The position numbers and the translations under genes are program-made. Below, piece by piece: positions 52,001-61,178 of a stretch of DNA of 64,000 bases. Location: assembly GCF_030611305.1 (NCBI RefSeq), contig NZ_JAUWQB010000003.1, positions 1 through 64,000 on the forward strand, given 5' to 3'. Position 1 is the first letter of the stretch. The number at the start of each line of letters is the position of its first letter. The notes beneath the pieces are model-generated. The model was not told the DNA's origin and did no database searches. It worked only from the letters and a program-made list of their open reading frames with translations. Source of the DNA: Desulfobacula sp. (GTDB lineage Bacteria; Desulfobacterota; Desulfobacteria; Desulfobacterales; Desulfobacteraceae).

Positions 52001-53724
52001 TTAATAGCCTCATTAAGGAAGGCTGCACTTCCCATGGCAGGCTCACAGATAGTGAGCTTTAAAATATCATCTGCTTTTTTATGTTTTAAAAGCTCTTTAA
52101 GGGCATATTTGACCAGGCATTGAGTAAGCACTTCCGGGGTATAGTAGGAGGCTGATTTTTCACGATCCCGGCCAGCAAGACGGTAAATAAAGGTGCCTTT
52201 TGGATATCTTGCCAGGGTGCCGTCCTTGTTGAATACTTTTTCATCCTCTGTATATTTTTTTAAATCATCTTCCCGGACAAAATATGCGGTTTCAAGCTCA
52301 TTATGGGAATCTTTTGCTTTTTTGACCTCGTAAAGCGTATGTTCCGCAAAAAATCCCCGATAGGACAAAAGCGCCTCATAGACCGCGCCCAGCTGGTTGA
52401 TCCCAAGCTGTGCATAAGAAATTCTTCCTCTTCTCTCTTTTCTGGATTTGGGCCGGGAAAGGGACATTTTTTTGATGATTTCCTGGAGGACAGAATTTTT
52501 AAACTTGACGCTGTTCAGGATCTTTGTTCTGTCAGGATCAAACAAATGGGACTGTAGAGGCGACATATTAAAAATATTGAAAGGAGATTGGATACCAAGG
52601 GTAAGCTCAAGGTCGTTGTTCGGGGTCCCATTGTAAATCAGATTAAAAAGTATCTGTAGCGATTCATGGATAAAATATCCGTTAAGGGATTCTTGTGTGG
52701 TCAGCTGAACCATTTCAATATCCCGGAGTGTTTCAAGGCTGTAGCCTTTTCGGTAGGCTGGCGATTTTAGTTGGGCATATCCAAGCTCTGGCCTTGCTTC
52801 AATATAGAAAATAAATAAAAGCCGGTACATGTATCTTAGACATTCGTTCGTGAGATCCTCGGCAAGGTTTCTGTCATACACCCTTGTCTTTTTTTCTTTT
52901 AAATAGGATATGGCTTCATTGCCCAGAAGTTCAATAGCCTTCCGCAGGGCATACTTAAGATCTTCGGAAACAGAAAAAGCATGTTTGTGGGAATTTTCAT
53001 CCAAATTGTCCAAGAGGCTTAATCCTTGTTTGGGGCAAATGCTTTTCCGGTGTAATAATGCACAAAAAACCTGGAGTGTGGACAGCTCCTTTCGGCTGAA
53101 AATCTCGTACAGGTCAAAGCGCATGATCCGCTTCTGGTTCCATTTTGTGCGGTCAATGAGCAGGATCTGGGACATGCTGATCAGGATAACCCAGCGGGGC
53201 GGTTCCGACATTGAAAAAATCTGGCGGCTGATGAGTGTCGAAAGAGACTCATCCGTTACATTCGCCTTAAAATCAGAATCTTTTGAAAACTGACAGGGTA
53301 ACAGTTTATATTCAAGGGGATTCATATCATCATTTGAGATATCAAGGCCTTCAATTATCCATAGCTCGGGTGCACCACTCTGCTTGTTGACGGCACGGAT
53401 GACAGGCATGACTGCACCATCTTCCAGTTCTTTTATTTCAGGGTTGAATTCAAACCCAAATATGGGAAGGAGTTTTTGAATAAATTGGTGTTGAACCAAA
53501 AGGTTTTCTTCGGGGGTGCGGGCCTTTTTTTTTAAAGTGTAAAGATTGAAATACTCTTTTGAAAGCCCTTTAAGTTTTGCATATGGGGGTTTGATATCTT
53601 TATCTTTTTCAGCATCTTTCCATCCCTTTAATACATTTTTCAAATCACTTTCAAGAATGGCGGAAAGGTAGTGATGACTGTAAAATTCATTCTCATTGAT
53701 GATGCCGGTAAAATCTATTGACAT
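49030..53724 (-). CDS. giant N6-adenine DNA methyltransferase, DISARM DrmMI-like / Eco57I-like
   Basis: Motif I ICEPAMGSAAFLNEAINQLAEEYLQ, motif IV DLVLGNPPWIKVEW; 1564 aa; overlaps the SNF2 gene by 10 bp. Confidence 0.87.
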   Translation of the reverse strand: MSIDFTGIINENEFYSHHYLSAILESDLKNVLKGWKDAEKDKDIKPPYAKLKGLSKEYFNLYTLKKKARTPEENLLVQHQFIQKLLPIFGFEFNPEIKELEDGAVMPVIRAVNKQSGAPELWIIEGLDISNDDMNPLEYKLLPCQFSKDSDFKANVTDESLSTLISRQIFSMSEPPRWVILISMSQILLIDRTKWNQKRIMRFDLYEIFSRKELSTLQVFCALLHRKSICPKQGLSLLDNLDENSHKHAFSVSEDLKYALRKAIELLGNEAISYLKEKKTRVYDRNLAEDLTNECLRYMYRLLFIFYIEARPELGYAQLKSPAYRKGYSLETLRDIEMVQLTTQESLNGYFIHESLQILFNLIYNGTPNNDLELTLGIQSPFNIFNMSPLQSHLFDPDRTKILNSVKFKNSVLQEIIKKMSLSRPKSRKERRGRISYAQLGINQLGAVYEALLSYRGFFAEHTLYEVKKAKDSHNELETAYFVREDDLKKYTEDEKVFNKDGTLARYPKGTFIYRLAGRDREKSASYYTPEVLTQCLVKYALKELLKHKKADDILKLTICEPAMGSAAFLNEAINQLAEEYLQMKQKELNQMIPHEDYILEKQKVKMFLADNNVFGIDLNPTAVELAEVSLWLNTIHEGAYVPWFGMQLVCGNSLIGARKQVFASLLLKKSRRTAPLWLDEVPTRVHPGKKRPESHIYHFLLPDRGMASYKDKVIKKLAFDEIETIKEWKKEFIKPFTRGEIGQLERLSESIDKLWKRHADELKIMRKRTTDSIHVFGQKPQDKKFTDNKWKDKVYNQELMSENIRNSSFYRRLRLVMNYWCALWFWPIEKADLLPTRYEMLLELSLILEGNVYDSGFRVEEEMSLFPETQPKQQNLNFMDEFGFVDVDRLCRENERLGLIKSLGVKYRFLHWELEFADIFEEKGGFDLVLGNPPWIKVEWKEAGVLGDAEPQFVLRKYSASKLNDLRAETIDQFDLKSSYLNEFEAADGTQNFLNGYQNYPQLLGMKANLYKCFLPQAWMIENKNGISGFLHPEGIYDDPNGGIFREEVYPRLRTHFQFQNELKLFPEVDHHAKFSINIYKNNPIKPNFLHIANLFAPKTVYSCFDHNWQGLIPGIKDDANKWNIKGHHDRIIQTTEVELRLFSKMYDKDGTPSLQARLPALHSHQLISVLQKFAENPKKLKDLDNDIHPTQHWNETTSQSDGTIRRETTFPKKDSQWILSGPHFFLGNPFNKSPREKCTKNSDYDVLDLTILPDNYLPRSNYIPNCDNDHYIKKTPRVLWEDKKPVSTFYRYINREMLSQSGERTLISAIIPKDVAHINTIIALCFKNLKTMLDLYCFSLSLPVDFRVKTTGMGHANITLINQLPILCNEKFRLELHLRSLLLQCITKHFKGLWDNCWKDSFIVDYWAKADPRLSNDHFKSLTPEWQRNIALRTDYARRQALVEIDVLTSMALGLTLKELKTIYRVQFPVMRQYESDTWYDQNGRIVFTSSKGLPGVGFSRSEWDEIKDMEPGTVERTIMDDTLPVGPKERTIAYEAPFDRCDREKDYEEVWNEFARRLKIS

Positions 53725-56570
53725 GAGTGACTTCCTTTAAGTACCGCAACAACCTGGATATAGGGATTGTCCTCTGTGGTCATGGTCTGTTCAATCCATT
53801 CCATGTACTCATCAAAAATGGCTTTTATCTCTCTGCGTTTGATTTCTTTTGTGGAGTGTATTCTTTTTTCCGACATTCTGCTGGTTTCAAATTTAAACTC
53901 AAGCTGAACATGCTGTTTTTCCTTTAATCTTTCAAGGGCATCCAGGTGGTCCTGGAGTTTTTCATTGATCTGGTCTTCAAAAATGTTTCTTTGTTCACTC
54001 ATCCATTTTTTTGCCTGTTCAATGGCATTTGGCAGTATTTTTTGTAATGGCGCGATATCAAGAGTTTTCCGGGCATTGGATATATTATTTTTACCGAGAG
54101 ATACTCTTTTAACAAGGCTTTCAAAGGCTTCTATCTTTTTAAAGTTTCCCTCCAGAAAAGTTGTTCCAAACCATCTGTGAACAAGGGGATGACCTTTTTG
54201 ATTCGGGATAAGGCCGGAAATAATAAAAACTGTTTCATCGGGTTTGAGGGAATTTTCAAGTTCGATTACCGGGGCTTCATGCCTTCCAAATGCAGCCAGA
54301 AGCTTATCGTTAATCCATTCCACAACAGGATTCAGGCTCCACAGATAATGAATCCGAGGCCATGCTTTCTCATCTTTCCTGCTTCTTTTGATCTCTTTTT
54401 GAATGGTATCCTTGTCCTCTGACAAGATAAAAGAGCCGTTTTCCGGCCAGACTTCTCTTGGCAGGAACCGGAACCTGTGCTTTAAATCATTGGGAGCTGT
54501 CATATCAATGCGTTGTTCATCCGGATAAAAGGCTGCCTGGAAATTCTGTCGGCCCAGATGGGTAATGGATGCCTTCATATATGAATAATTATCAGGGAAC
54601 AAGGATGGCATTGATACGGTTTTTATTTTGGCATCCTCGCCTTTGGGCGGCTGAGCGTCTCCAAAAAGAATTGCCAGCGGGTCCAACGCTTTCTTGGCAA
54701 TAGACGCTTCAAAGCTCTTGGGATTCTGGCCTGTTTCCATGGCCTTTGCAGTGATGCTCTCTTCTTCATCAATATCATAAACACCATAGAACTCAGCCGG
54801 ATCTCCAATATTTTTAACTGCTTCATTATCTTTTTGAATTAAAAGCTCAAGGATACGCATATCTCCCCGGATTTTTTCATTTTCACTTTTAGTAACAAGG
54901 TAAACAATTTGAGGGGTTCTTTCCTGGCCATATCTGTCAATACGGCCATTGCGCTGCTGGAAAACCATCAAAGACCAGGGGATATCAAAGTGAACCATTC
55001 GATGACACAGGTAATGCAGGTTGATGCCTTCCGAAGCCACATCCGATGCAATCAATAGTCTGACAGGAGACTCTTCTTTGCCAAAGTCTTCAACAATATG
55101 TTGCTGATCCATGTCTGACAGGGCGCCATGGAGAATATGTATCTGCTTATCTTTAAGGTTTAAGTCTCTTAAAAGGTTAACCTGTAGAAATTTAAGAGTT
55201 TCAATTCGCTCGGTGAATATAACAAGGCGGTCTGTCTTATCTTTACCTGCCCAGCCAAATCCTTTATGCTTGTCTTTAATCGTGTCTAATAGTTTTTGAT
55301 ATTTAGAAAAAGCCGCTGGTGAAATTTTGCTGACGGTTTCGTGCAATTCCTGCAGGGATTCAATATCCCTGTTGTATCCTGCATCTTTTTTACCAAGCCG
55401 TTCTATTCTATTGTAAATGGTATCAAGGCATGCGGCCGGGCTTGAAAAAAGAGATTTTTCAAGGGTTGTTTTAAAAAGCTGTCTTCCGGTTCTTTTCTGA
55501 TCTATGGAAGTAAATTTTAATTTTGTGAATATATTAAAAGCTATCTCTTCTTCTAAACCTGCCTCACAATTGGCAACGCTGATTTGTCTTTCCTTGAATG
55601 CCGATTCTACCTGGGCTTGAATATCTTTTTTAAAACGTCTGATATAAAGGCCCTTGATATCTTCCGGTCCATAATCCTCGGGATTGGCAATTGCCGTCGG
55701 GTCCAGCATGTTCATCAGGCTGGCAAAGCTTTTTGCCTTCCCGTCGTGGGGTGTTGCAGAGAGCATAATCAATGTATCTGATCTTCTGGATAAAAGTTTA
55801 GCCAGTTTTGCCCTTAAAGATGAATTATTGCCCCTTTCGGCTACATTATGGGCTTCATCAATAACGATCACATCCCAATAGGCATTTTCGATATAGGTTC
55901 TGTACTCAATATCCTGCTTTAATGTATCAATGGAAATAATGGATTTGTCATAATAATAAAAAGGATTGTGGTTGGTTGGAATCTGGGATCTGATACGTTG
56001 AATGCCGGAAGAATCAAGCCGGGTCAATGGGATGGTAAACCTTGCCCACATTTCTTTTTGAAATTGTGTCAGCATGCTTTTTACGGCAAGGACAAGGATG
56101 CGTTTTCCTTTGCCGCGCCTGATAAGTTCACTGAGCAGTATGCCTGCTTCCAGAGTTTTTCCAAGCCCAACTGCATCTGCAATCAATATTCTTTGTCGGG
56201 GTTGTTTTAATGCCTGAATCGCCGGGTCAAGCTGGTAAGGGACAGAATCCATGGCTCCCTTATGACCGACATACAAATTTTCATCTGTGGGTGGTGTCTT
56301 CCTCAAAAGGCTCTCGATATATAACAATGAGGCCTGATATGAGCTGGAGTTATCCTGAACTAATCTGGTTTCTGCCGGATCAAGGATTTCAATCTTTTTT
56401 TCTATTTCATCCAGAAAAATTGCTTCTTTGTCCTTAACCAGCTCTGATATGCCAATCACATCAAGCGCCTGACCGCCTGTTGATGTCTTATCAACTCTTC
56501 GTACGATCCACTCAGCATCCCGGATGACGATTCTTGCACCAGGAGCTATGATCGAATATGATAGGCTCAT
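53715..56570 (-). CDS. SNF2-family helicase, DISARM DrmD-like
   Basis: RILIADAVGLGKTLEAGILLSEL, VIVIDEAHNVAERG, LIASDVASEGINLHYLCHRMVHFDIPWSLMVFQQRNGRIDRYGQ; 951 aa. Confidence 0.9.
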   Translation of the reverse strand: MSLSYSIIAPGARIVIRDAEWIVRRVDKTSTGGQALDVIGISELVKDKEAIFLDEIEKKIEILDPAETRLVQDNSSSYQASLLYIESLLRKTPPTDENLYVGHKGAMDSVPYQLDPAIQALKQPRQRILIADAVGLGKTLEAGILLSELIRRGKGKRILVLAVKSMLTQFQKEMWARFTIPLTRLDSSGIQRIRSQIPTNHNPFYYYDKSIISIDTLKQDIEYRTYIENAYWDVIVIDEAHNVAERGNNSSLRAKLAKLLSRRSDTLIMLSATPHDGKAKSFASLMNMLDPTAIANPEDYGPEDIKGLYIRRFKKDIQAQVESAFKERQISVANCEAGLEEEIAFNIFTKLKFTSIDQKRTGRQLFKTTLEKSLFSSPAACLDTIYNRIERLGKKDAGYNRDIESLQELHETVSKISPAAFSKYQKLLDTIKDKHKGFGWAGKDKTDRLVIFTERIETLKFLQVNLLRDLNLKDKQIHILHGALSDMDQQHIVEDFGKEESPVRLLIASDVASEGINLHYLCHRMVHFDIPWSLMVFQQRNGRIDRYGQERTPQIVYLVTKSENEKIRGDMRILELLIQKDNEAVKNIGDPAEFYGVYDIDEEESITAKAMETGQNPKSFEASIAKKALDPLAILFGDAQPPKGEDAKIKTVSMPSLFPDNYSYMKASITHLGRQNFQAAFYPDEQRIDMTAPNDLKHRFRFLPREVWPENGSFILSEDKDTIQKEIKRSRKDEKAWPRIHYLWSLNPVVEWINDKLLAAFGRHEAPVIELENSLKPDETVFIISGLIPNQKGHPLVHRWFGTTFLEGNFKKIEAFESLVKRVSLGKNNISNARKTLDIAPLQKILPNAIEQAKKWMSEQRNIFEDQINEKLQDHLDALERLKEKQHVQLEFKFETSRMSEKRIHSTKEIKRREIKAIFDEYMEWIEQTMTTEDNPYIQVVAVLKGSHSCQ

Positions 56571-56802
56571 CTTATCCTTTTTCAGGTCTCCACTTAAATA
56601 TCATTATTTGCAGACACAAATTTAGCTTAACGATTCATTTTTTTGTAGTTATTTTTTTTAGTATGCGAACACTGACATGTCAAGCAATTGCACTTATAAC
56701 AGGTGTTTTTATATACTGCTGCCAGCTACGACCTCCCTTATTTAAAATAGGAAGATTATCTTGTTGATATCTGTTTTCAAGGTTCAGTAAGTATCCACTA
56801 TC

Positions 56803-56840
56803 ATTTGTCGGAAATGCCAATATTGGCATTTCCGACAAAT
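56803..56840. repeat. 38-bp perfect palindrome
   Basis: ATTTGTCGGAAATGCCAA-TA-TTGGCATTTCCGACAAAT, fully self-complementary, between nadB 3' end and the defence operon 5' end. Confidence 0.9.
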
Positions 56841-56873
56841 AGCGATAAGTAATGAAACCTGGAATTCAATTCT

Positions 56874-58493
56874 TCAAAAACGTTTTTTAAGGATGGTTGG
56901 TTGCAGCCAGTTTTGATCATCTTTTTCAGGATATTCAATATTATAATGCAGTCCCCGGCTCTCCTTTCTCATCAAAGCGGATTCAATAATCAGTTCCGCC
57001 ACTGTGGCAAGATTTCGAAGTTCTATTAAATCAAATGTTATCTTAAAATTCCAATAATACTCATTGATTTCTTTCTGGATATTCTGGATTCTTCTTAATG
57101 CCCTTTGCAGGCGCTTGTCTGATCTGACAATACCGACATAATTCCACATCAACCGTCTGATCTCATCCCAGTTATGGGAGACAACAATGGCCTCATCACT
57201 GTCTGTTGTATCGGCTTCATCCCACAGTTCAAGGGTAGTGCTTACCTTATTTTCAATGGTCTTAAACTCTTCGATTGATGCTTGATATGCCCTGTGGGAA
57301 TAGACCAATGCTTCCAGCAGGGAATTTGAGGCAAGCCTGTTGGCACCATGAAATCCTGTGCATGCGGTTTCACCGACTGCATAAAGGCGTTGAACATCTG
57401 TTTTCCCATTCAGGTCAGTGGCCACTCCGCCGCACATGTAATGGGCCGCCGGAACAACCGGAATAGGATCTTTTGTCATGTCAATCCCATGCTCAAGGCA
57501 TTTAGAATAAATGTTGGGGAATCTTTTTTTAATAAAGCCAGGATCTTTATGGGAAATATCCAAAAAAACAGCGTCTGCACCGGTTTTCTTCAATTCAGTG
57601 TCAATGGCCCTTGCAACAACGTCCCTGCAGGCAAGTTCCTTGTCAGGAGAATATTTTTCCATAAACCGTTTGCCTTTAAAATCGATTAAAACAGCACCCT
57701 CTCCCCTTACTGCTTCTGAAATAAGAAAATTTTTTGCTTCGGGATGATACAGACATGTGGGATGAAATTGAACAAATTCCAGATTTGCAACCGATGCACC
57801 TGCCCGGTATGCCATGGCAATGCCGTCACCGGTTGCTATATCCGGGTTGGATGTATAAAGATACACCTTGCTGGCCCCGCCTGTGGCAAGGAGGGTAACT
57901 CCTGCGTAAAAAGTTTCAATTTCCCCGGATTTATTATCCAGAACATATGCCCCGCAGCAAATATTTTCACGCTGGGTGACAAGAAGTCCGCTTCGAATAC
58001 TGCTGGAAAATGTTACTAAATTCACAGCGATATGATCTTCTAAAATAGTTATATTCTCATTGTGTTCGACATTTTTTACCAGGGTATCTTCAATCTCTTT
58101 ACCCGTCAGATCATGGGCATATACAATTCTTTTGGCAGAATGCCCCCCTTCCTGGCCCAGTGAAAAATCATACTCACCACTGCCGTGTTTATTAAAATTT
58201 GCCCCTTGTTTTACAAGTTCTTTAATTCTTTTAGGTCCGTCTTTTACCACCATTGTTGCGACATCTTTATTGCAAAGCCCATCACCTGCATCAAGTGTGT
58301 CTTTAATATGAAGGCCAAATGAATCGATTTTGCTGAATACTGAAGCCACACCACCTTGGGCCAGCGCCGTATTTGTCTTCTGGATCTTTTTTTTGGTAAT
58401 GATAGTGACTTTGCCAAATTGAGCCACTTTCAGGGCATAACTTAAGCCAGCAATGCCACTTCCGATCACAAGGAAATCAGTTTTTTTAATCAT
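56874..58493 (-). CDS. nadB: L-aspartate oxidase
   Basis: DFLVIGSGIAGLSYALKVA, TNTALAQGGVASVF, DTLDAGDGLC, EGGHSAKRIVYAHDLTG, HYMCGGVATDLNGKTDVQRLYAVGETACTGFHGANRLASNSLLEALVY. Confidence 0.95.
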   Translation of the reverse strand: MIKKTDFLVIGSGIAGLSYALKVAQFGKVTIITKKKIQKTNTALAQGGVASVFSKIDSFGLHIKDTLDAGDGLCNKDVATMVVKDGPKRIKELVKQGANFNKHGSGEYDFSLGQEGGHSAKRIVYAHDLTGKEIEDTLVKNVEHNENITILEDHIAVNLVTFSSSIRSGLLVTQRENICCGAYVLDNKSGEIETFYAGVTLLATGGASKVYLYTSNPDIATGDGIAMAYRAGASVANLEFVQFHPTCLYHPEAKNFLISEAVRGEGAVLIDFKGKRFMEKYSPDKELACRDVVARAIDTELKKTGADAVFLDISHKDPGFIKKRFPNIYSKCLEHGIDMTKDPIPVVPAAHYMCGGVATDLNGKTDVQRLYAVGETACTGFHGANRLASNSLLEALVYSHRAYQASIEEFKTIENKVSTTLELWDEADTTDSDEAIVVSHNWDEIRRLMWNYVGIVRSDKRLQRALRRIQNIQKEINEYYWNFKITFDLIELRNLATVAELIIESALMRKESRGLHYNIEYPEKDDQNWLQPTILKKRF

Positions 58494-59104
58494 AACAAGC
58501 TGCTTCTTTTCTTTTTACGCGTACTTAAACCTAAAAACAAACCAACGATAAAAACACCGGCACCACTGAGAAACCAGAGTTTTTCATCATCATTCAAATT
58601 ATTTTCCAATGTCTCAATATGGCTTTTCTGGACCTCAAACTGCTGCGCCATTTTTTTATATTTTTCATCCAGTTTTAAAAACTCTGTGGATTCCAGTTTC
58701 AGTTTATTATATTTTTCTTCTATCTGGATCAATGTCGCATTTTTAACCGCAAGTATCTTATTCTCCTCTTCTAACGCTTTTAATCTGGACATCAAATTCT
58801 GATTATTTTTCTTCAATTTTTCAACCACAAGGGCATCCGGCACTTCCTTGGTTAAAAACCTTGTTAAAACCCATCCGGTTTTCTCAAGATCTTTCTTTAC
58901 CCGGGACCAGTTCTTTTTATATTCCACAATTTCAAGTTTGGTACCGGACTCCAACATGGCAATGATTTTATGTTCCAGTCCCGGACCCGTCCGCATGGTA
59001 ATGTTTGTAATCCCGGTCACATATATATCTTCGGCAAATAAAGGATAAGTAAAAAACACCATCCAAAAAGATATGATCAAAAGATATTGATATATTTTTT
59101 TCAT
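58490..59104 (-). CDS. SH3-domain/coiled-coil membrane protein (TIGR04211-like)
   Basis: Signal peptide, SH3-like VTGITNITMRTGPGLEHKIIAMLESGTKLEIVEYKKNWSRV, coiled coil, C-terminal TM; 4-bp overlap with nadB. Confidence 0.8.
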   Translation of the reverse strand: MKKIYQYLLIISFWMVFFTYPLFAEDIYVTGITNITMRTGPGLEHKIIAMLESGTKLEIVEYKKNWSRVKKDLEKTGWVLTRFLTKEVPDALVVEKLKKNNQNLMSRLKALEEENKILAVKNATLIQIEEKYNKLKLESTEFLKLDEKYKKMAQQFEVQKSHIETLENNLNDDEKLWFLSGAGVFIVGLFLGLSTRKKKRSSLL

Positions 59105-59438
59105 CCTATTCTTATCTCCTCTTAAATTTGAGATTTTTTTGATGATCAGTTTTTTTATCTAATCCCTTATCATTGCATCCTGCCTTTATCAATATGAAAA
59201 ATTAAAGGATTTGTTTTCTGCACATCTATCTTCCTTTTTATGACAATTTAAAAAGGAGCATTATATCTGAACTGTTCATCAACCGATTATATATTAATGC
59301 CAAATAAAAAAAAACCTTTTCAAACCTGTATAGAGTTATGTATAAACAAATGAACATTGTTAAATTGATTAACTCACGATTTAGGATAAGCATGATTTAT
59401 CCTTGGCAGGGCACCCCTAAATAAAAGGAGAAACAAAA

Positions 59439-61178
59439 ATGACTGACCAAGCATGGAAAACTCCATATTGGCCTGAAGGAGTAGCACACGATGTAACCAA
59501 TTATCACTACCCTCTGCCCCAAGTCCTTGATAAAACGGCTGAAAAGTATCCTGATAATGTCTATACCATTTTTAACGATGCATTCAGGACCTATGCCCAG
59601 GTCAAGGATACTGCGGACAGAATTGCAACCTTTCTTGCAGGCAAAGGGATTAAAAAAGGAGACAAGGTTGCTATCTTTCTTCCCAACATACCCCACTTTC
59701 CTGAAGTTCTTTTTGGCATCCTTAAATCCGGTGCTGTGGCAGTGAACTGTAATCCAGCGTACACGCCTTCAGAACTGAATTACCAGCTCAAGGATTCTGA
59801 ATCAAAAATGGTCTTTTGCATGGACCACCCCCTGCTTTATCCAAACACGGTTAAGGCGATAAAAGACACCCAGATTGAAACCGTTATTGTCTGCAATATC
59901 AAATCCTATCTTCCAAAAATCAAAGCCTTTATTGGTGGACTTTTAGGCAAAATCCCCAAAGCTGATAAAATTGAACCCGGACATTTGATGTTTGACGATA
60001 TTGTTGCCTCTTCCAGCCCGAATCCGCCTTCCCTTGATATCAATCCTGATGAGGATACTGCTGTCATGCTCTATACCGGTGGTACAACAGGTGTTCCCAA
60101 AGGAGCAGAACTGACCCATTCCAATTTCACCTACAACCTGGAAGCCTGTGAAGAATATTTCAGACTGGTCCATGAAGAGGGGAGTGAGGCTGAAAAATTG
60201 AGGCATGGCGGATATCATACATTTCTTGGCGTTTTACCCTGGTATCACAGTTTTGGTATCACAAGCGCTCTGCTTTTAGGAGCAAAGATAGGCAGCAAGC
60301 TGATCTGCATCCCGGATCCCAGGGCGGGGAATCCTCCTTTTACCGTTGTTCTGGAGGCGGTACAAAAACACAAGCCTACTTTTATCACTGCTGTACCAAC
60401 CATATTTGTTGCTTTTACAAACCATGCTAACCTGGACAAATTTGACATTTCCTCAATTATGGGATGCCTTTCAGGCGGTGCTCCCCTGCCACCGGAAGTG
60501 TGCAGACAATTTGAAGAAAAAACCGGTTCTATTATTTTCGAGGCATATGGACTTACGGAAACCGCACCTGCTACCAGCATTAATCCTTCATTTAAAGAAA
60601 CTAGAAAAATAGGCACAATCGGTTTTCCACTCCCCGGAACAGATGTAAAAATTGTTGATATGAATGATGCCACAAAAGAACTTGCCCGGGGGGAAGACGG
60701 GGAACTTGCCATTTGCGGTCCCCAGGTCATGAAAGGATACTGGAAAAGACCGGATGCCAATGAAGAAGTTTTCAGACAGATTGACGGCAAGCGGTATTTT
60801 CTCACAGGGGATATTGGGAACATAGACGAAGATGGATATATCACCATCACAGACCGTAAAAAGGACATGATCATTGTCGGTGGATTTAATGTTTATCCAA
60901 GAGAGGTGGAAGACATTCTTTATACCAATCCCAAGGTTGAGCTGGTGGCTGTAGTAGGCGTGCCTGACGAAAAAAGCGGAGAAAAAGTAAAGGCCTTTAT
61001 TAAGCTCAAAGAAGGGGAAACTACAACTGAAGAAGAAATAAACGCTTTTTGCAAAGAAAATATGGCAGGTTATAAACGGCCCAAATTCATTGAATTCAGG
61101 AATGAAATTCCTCTATCAAATATCGGAAAAGTCCTGAGGCGTGTTCTCAGGGATGAAGAGACTGAGGATTCTGAATAA
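59439..61178 (+). CDS. fadD: long-chain acyl-CoA ligase (AMP-forming)
   Basis: AVMLYTGGTTGVPKGAELTHSNF, EAYGLTETAPATSINP, YFLTGDIGNIDEDGYITITDRKKDMIIVGGFNVYPREVE; AAAAGGAGAAAC RBS. Confidence 0.92.
   Translation: MTDQAWKTPYWPEGVAHDVTNYHYPLPQVLDKTAEKYPDNVYTIFNDAFRTYAQVKDTADRIATFLAGKGIKKGDKVAIFLPNIPHFPEVLFGILKSGAVAVNCNPAYTPSELNYQLKDSESKMVFCMDHPLLYPNTVKAIKDTQIETVIVCNIKSYLPKIKAFIGGLLGKIPKADKIEPGHLMFDDIVASSSPNPPSLDINPDEDTAVMLYTGGTTGVPKGAELTHSNFTYNLEACEEYFRLVHEEGSEAEKLRHGGYHTFLGVLPWYHSFGITSALLLGAKIGSKLICIPDPRAGNPPFTVVLEAVQKHKPTFITAVPTIFVAFTNHANLDKFDISSIMGCLSGGAPLPPEVCRQFEEKTGSIIFEAYGLTETAPATSINPSFKETRKIGTIGFPLPGTDVKIVDMNDATKELARGEDGELAICGPQVMKGYWKRPDANEEVFRQIDGKRYFLTGDIGNIDEDGYITITDRKKDMIIVGGFNVYPREVEDILYTNPKVELVAVVGVPDEKSGEKVKAFIKLKEGETTTEEEINAFCKENMAGYKRPKFIEFRNEIPLSNIGKVLRRVLRDEETEDSE

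Noticed and set aside
34827-56570. Calling the island a textbook DISARM or a textbook Gabija system
   Set aside because: No stand-alone DrmB or PLD-type DrmC was seen, and extra AlbA_2 and RelE-UvrD genes are present. The OLD/UvrD pair is flanked by other defence genes, so only 'like' labels are used.
60245-60874. 209-aa minus-strand ORF antisense to the acyl-CoA ligase
   Set aside because: Shadow ORF opposite a strongly conserved enzyme; no RBS or family resemblance.
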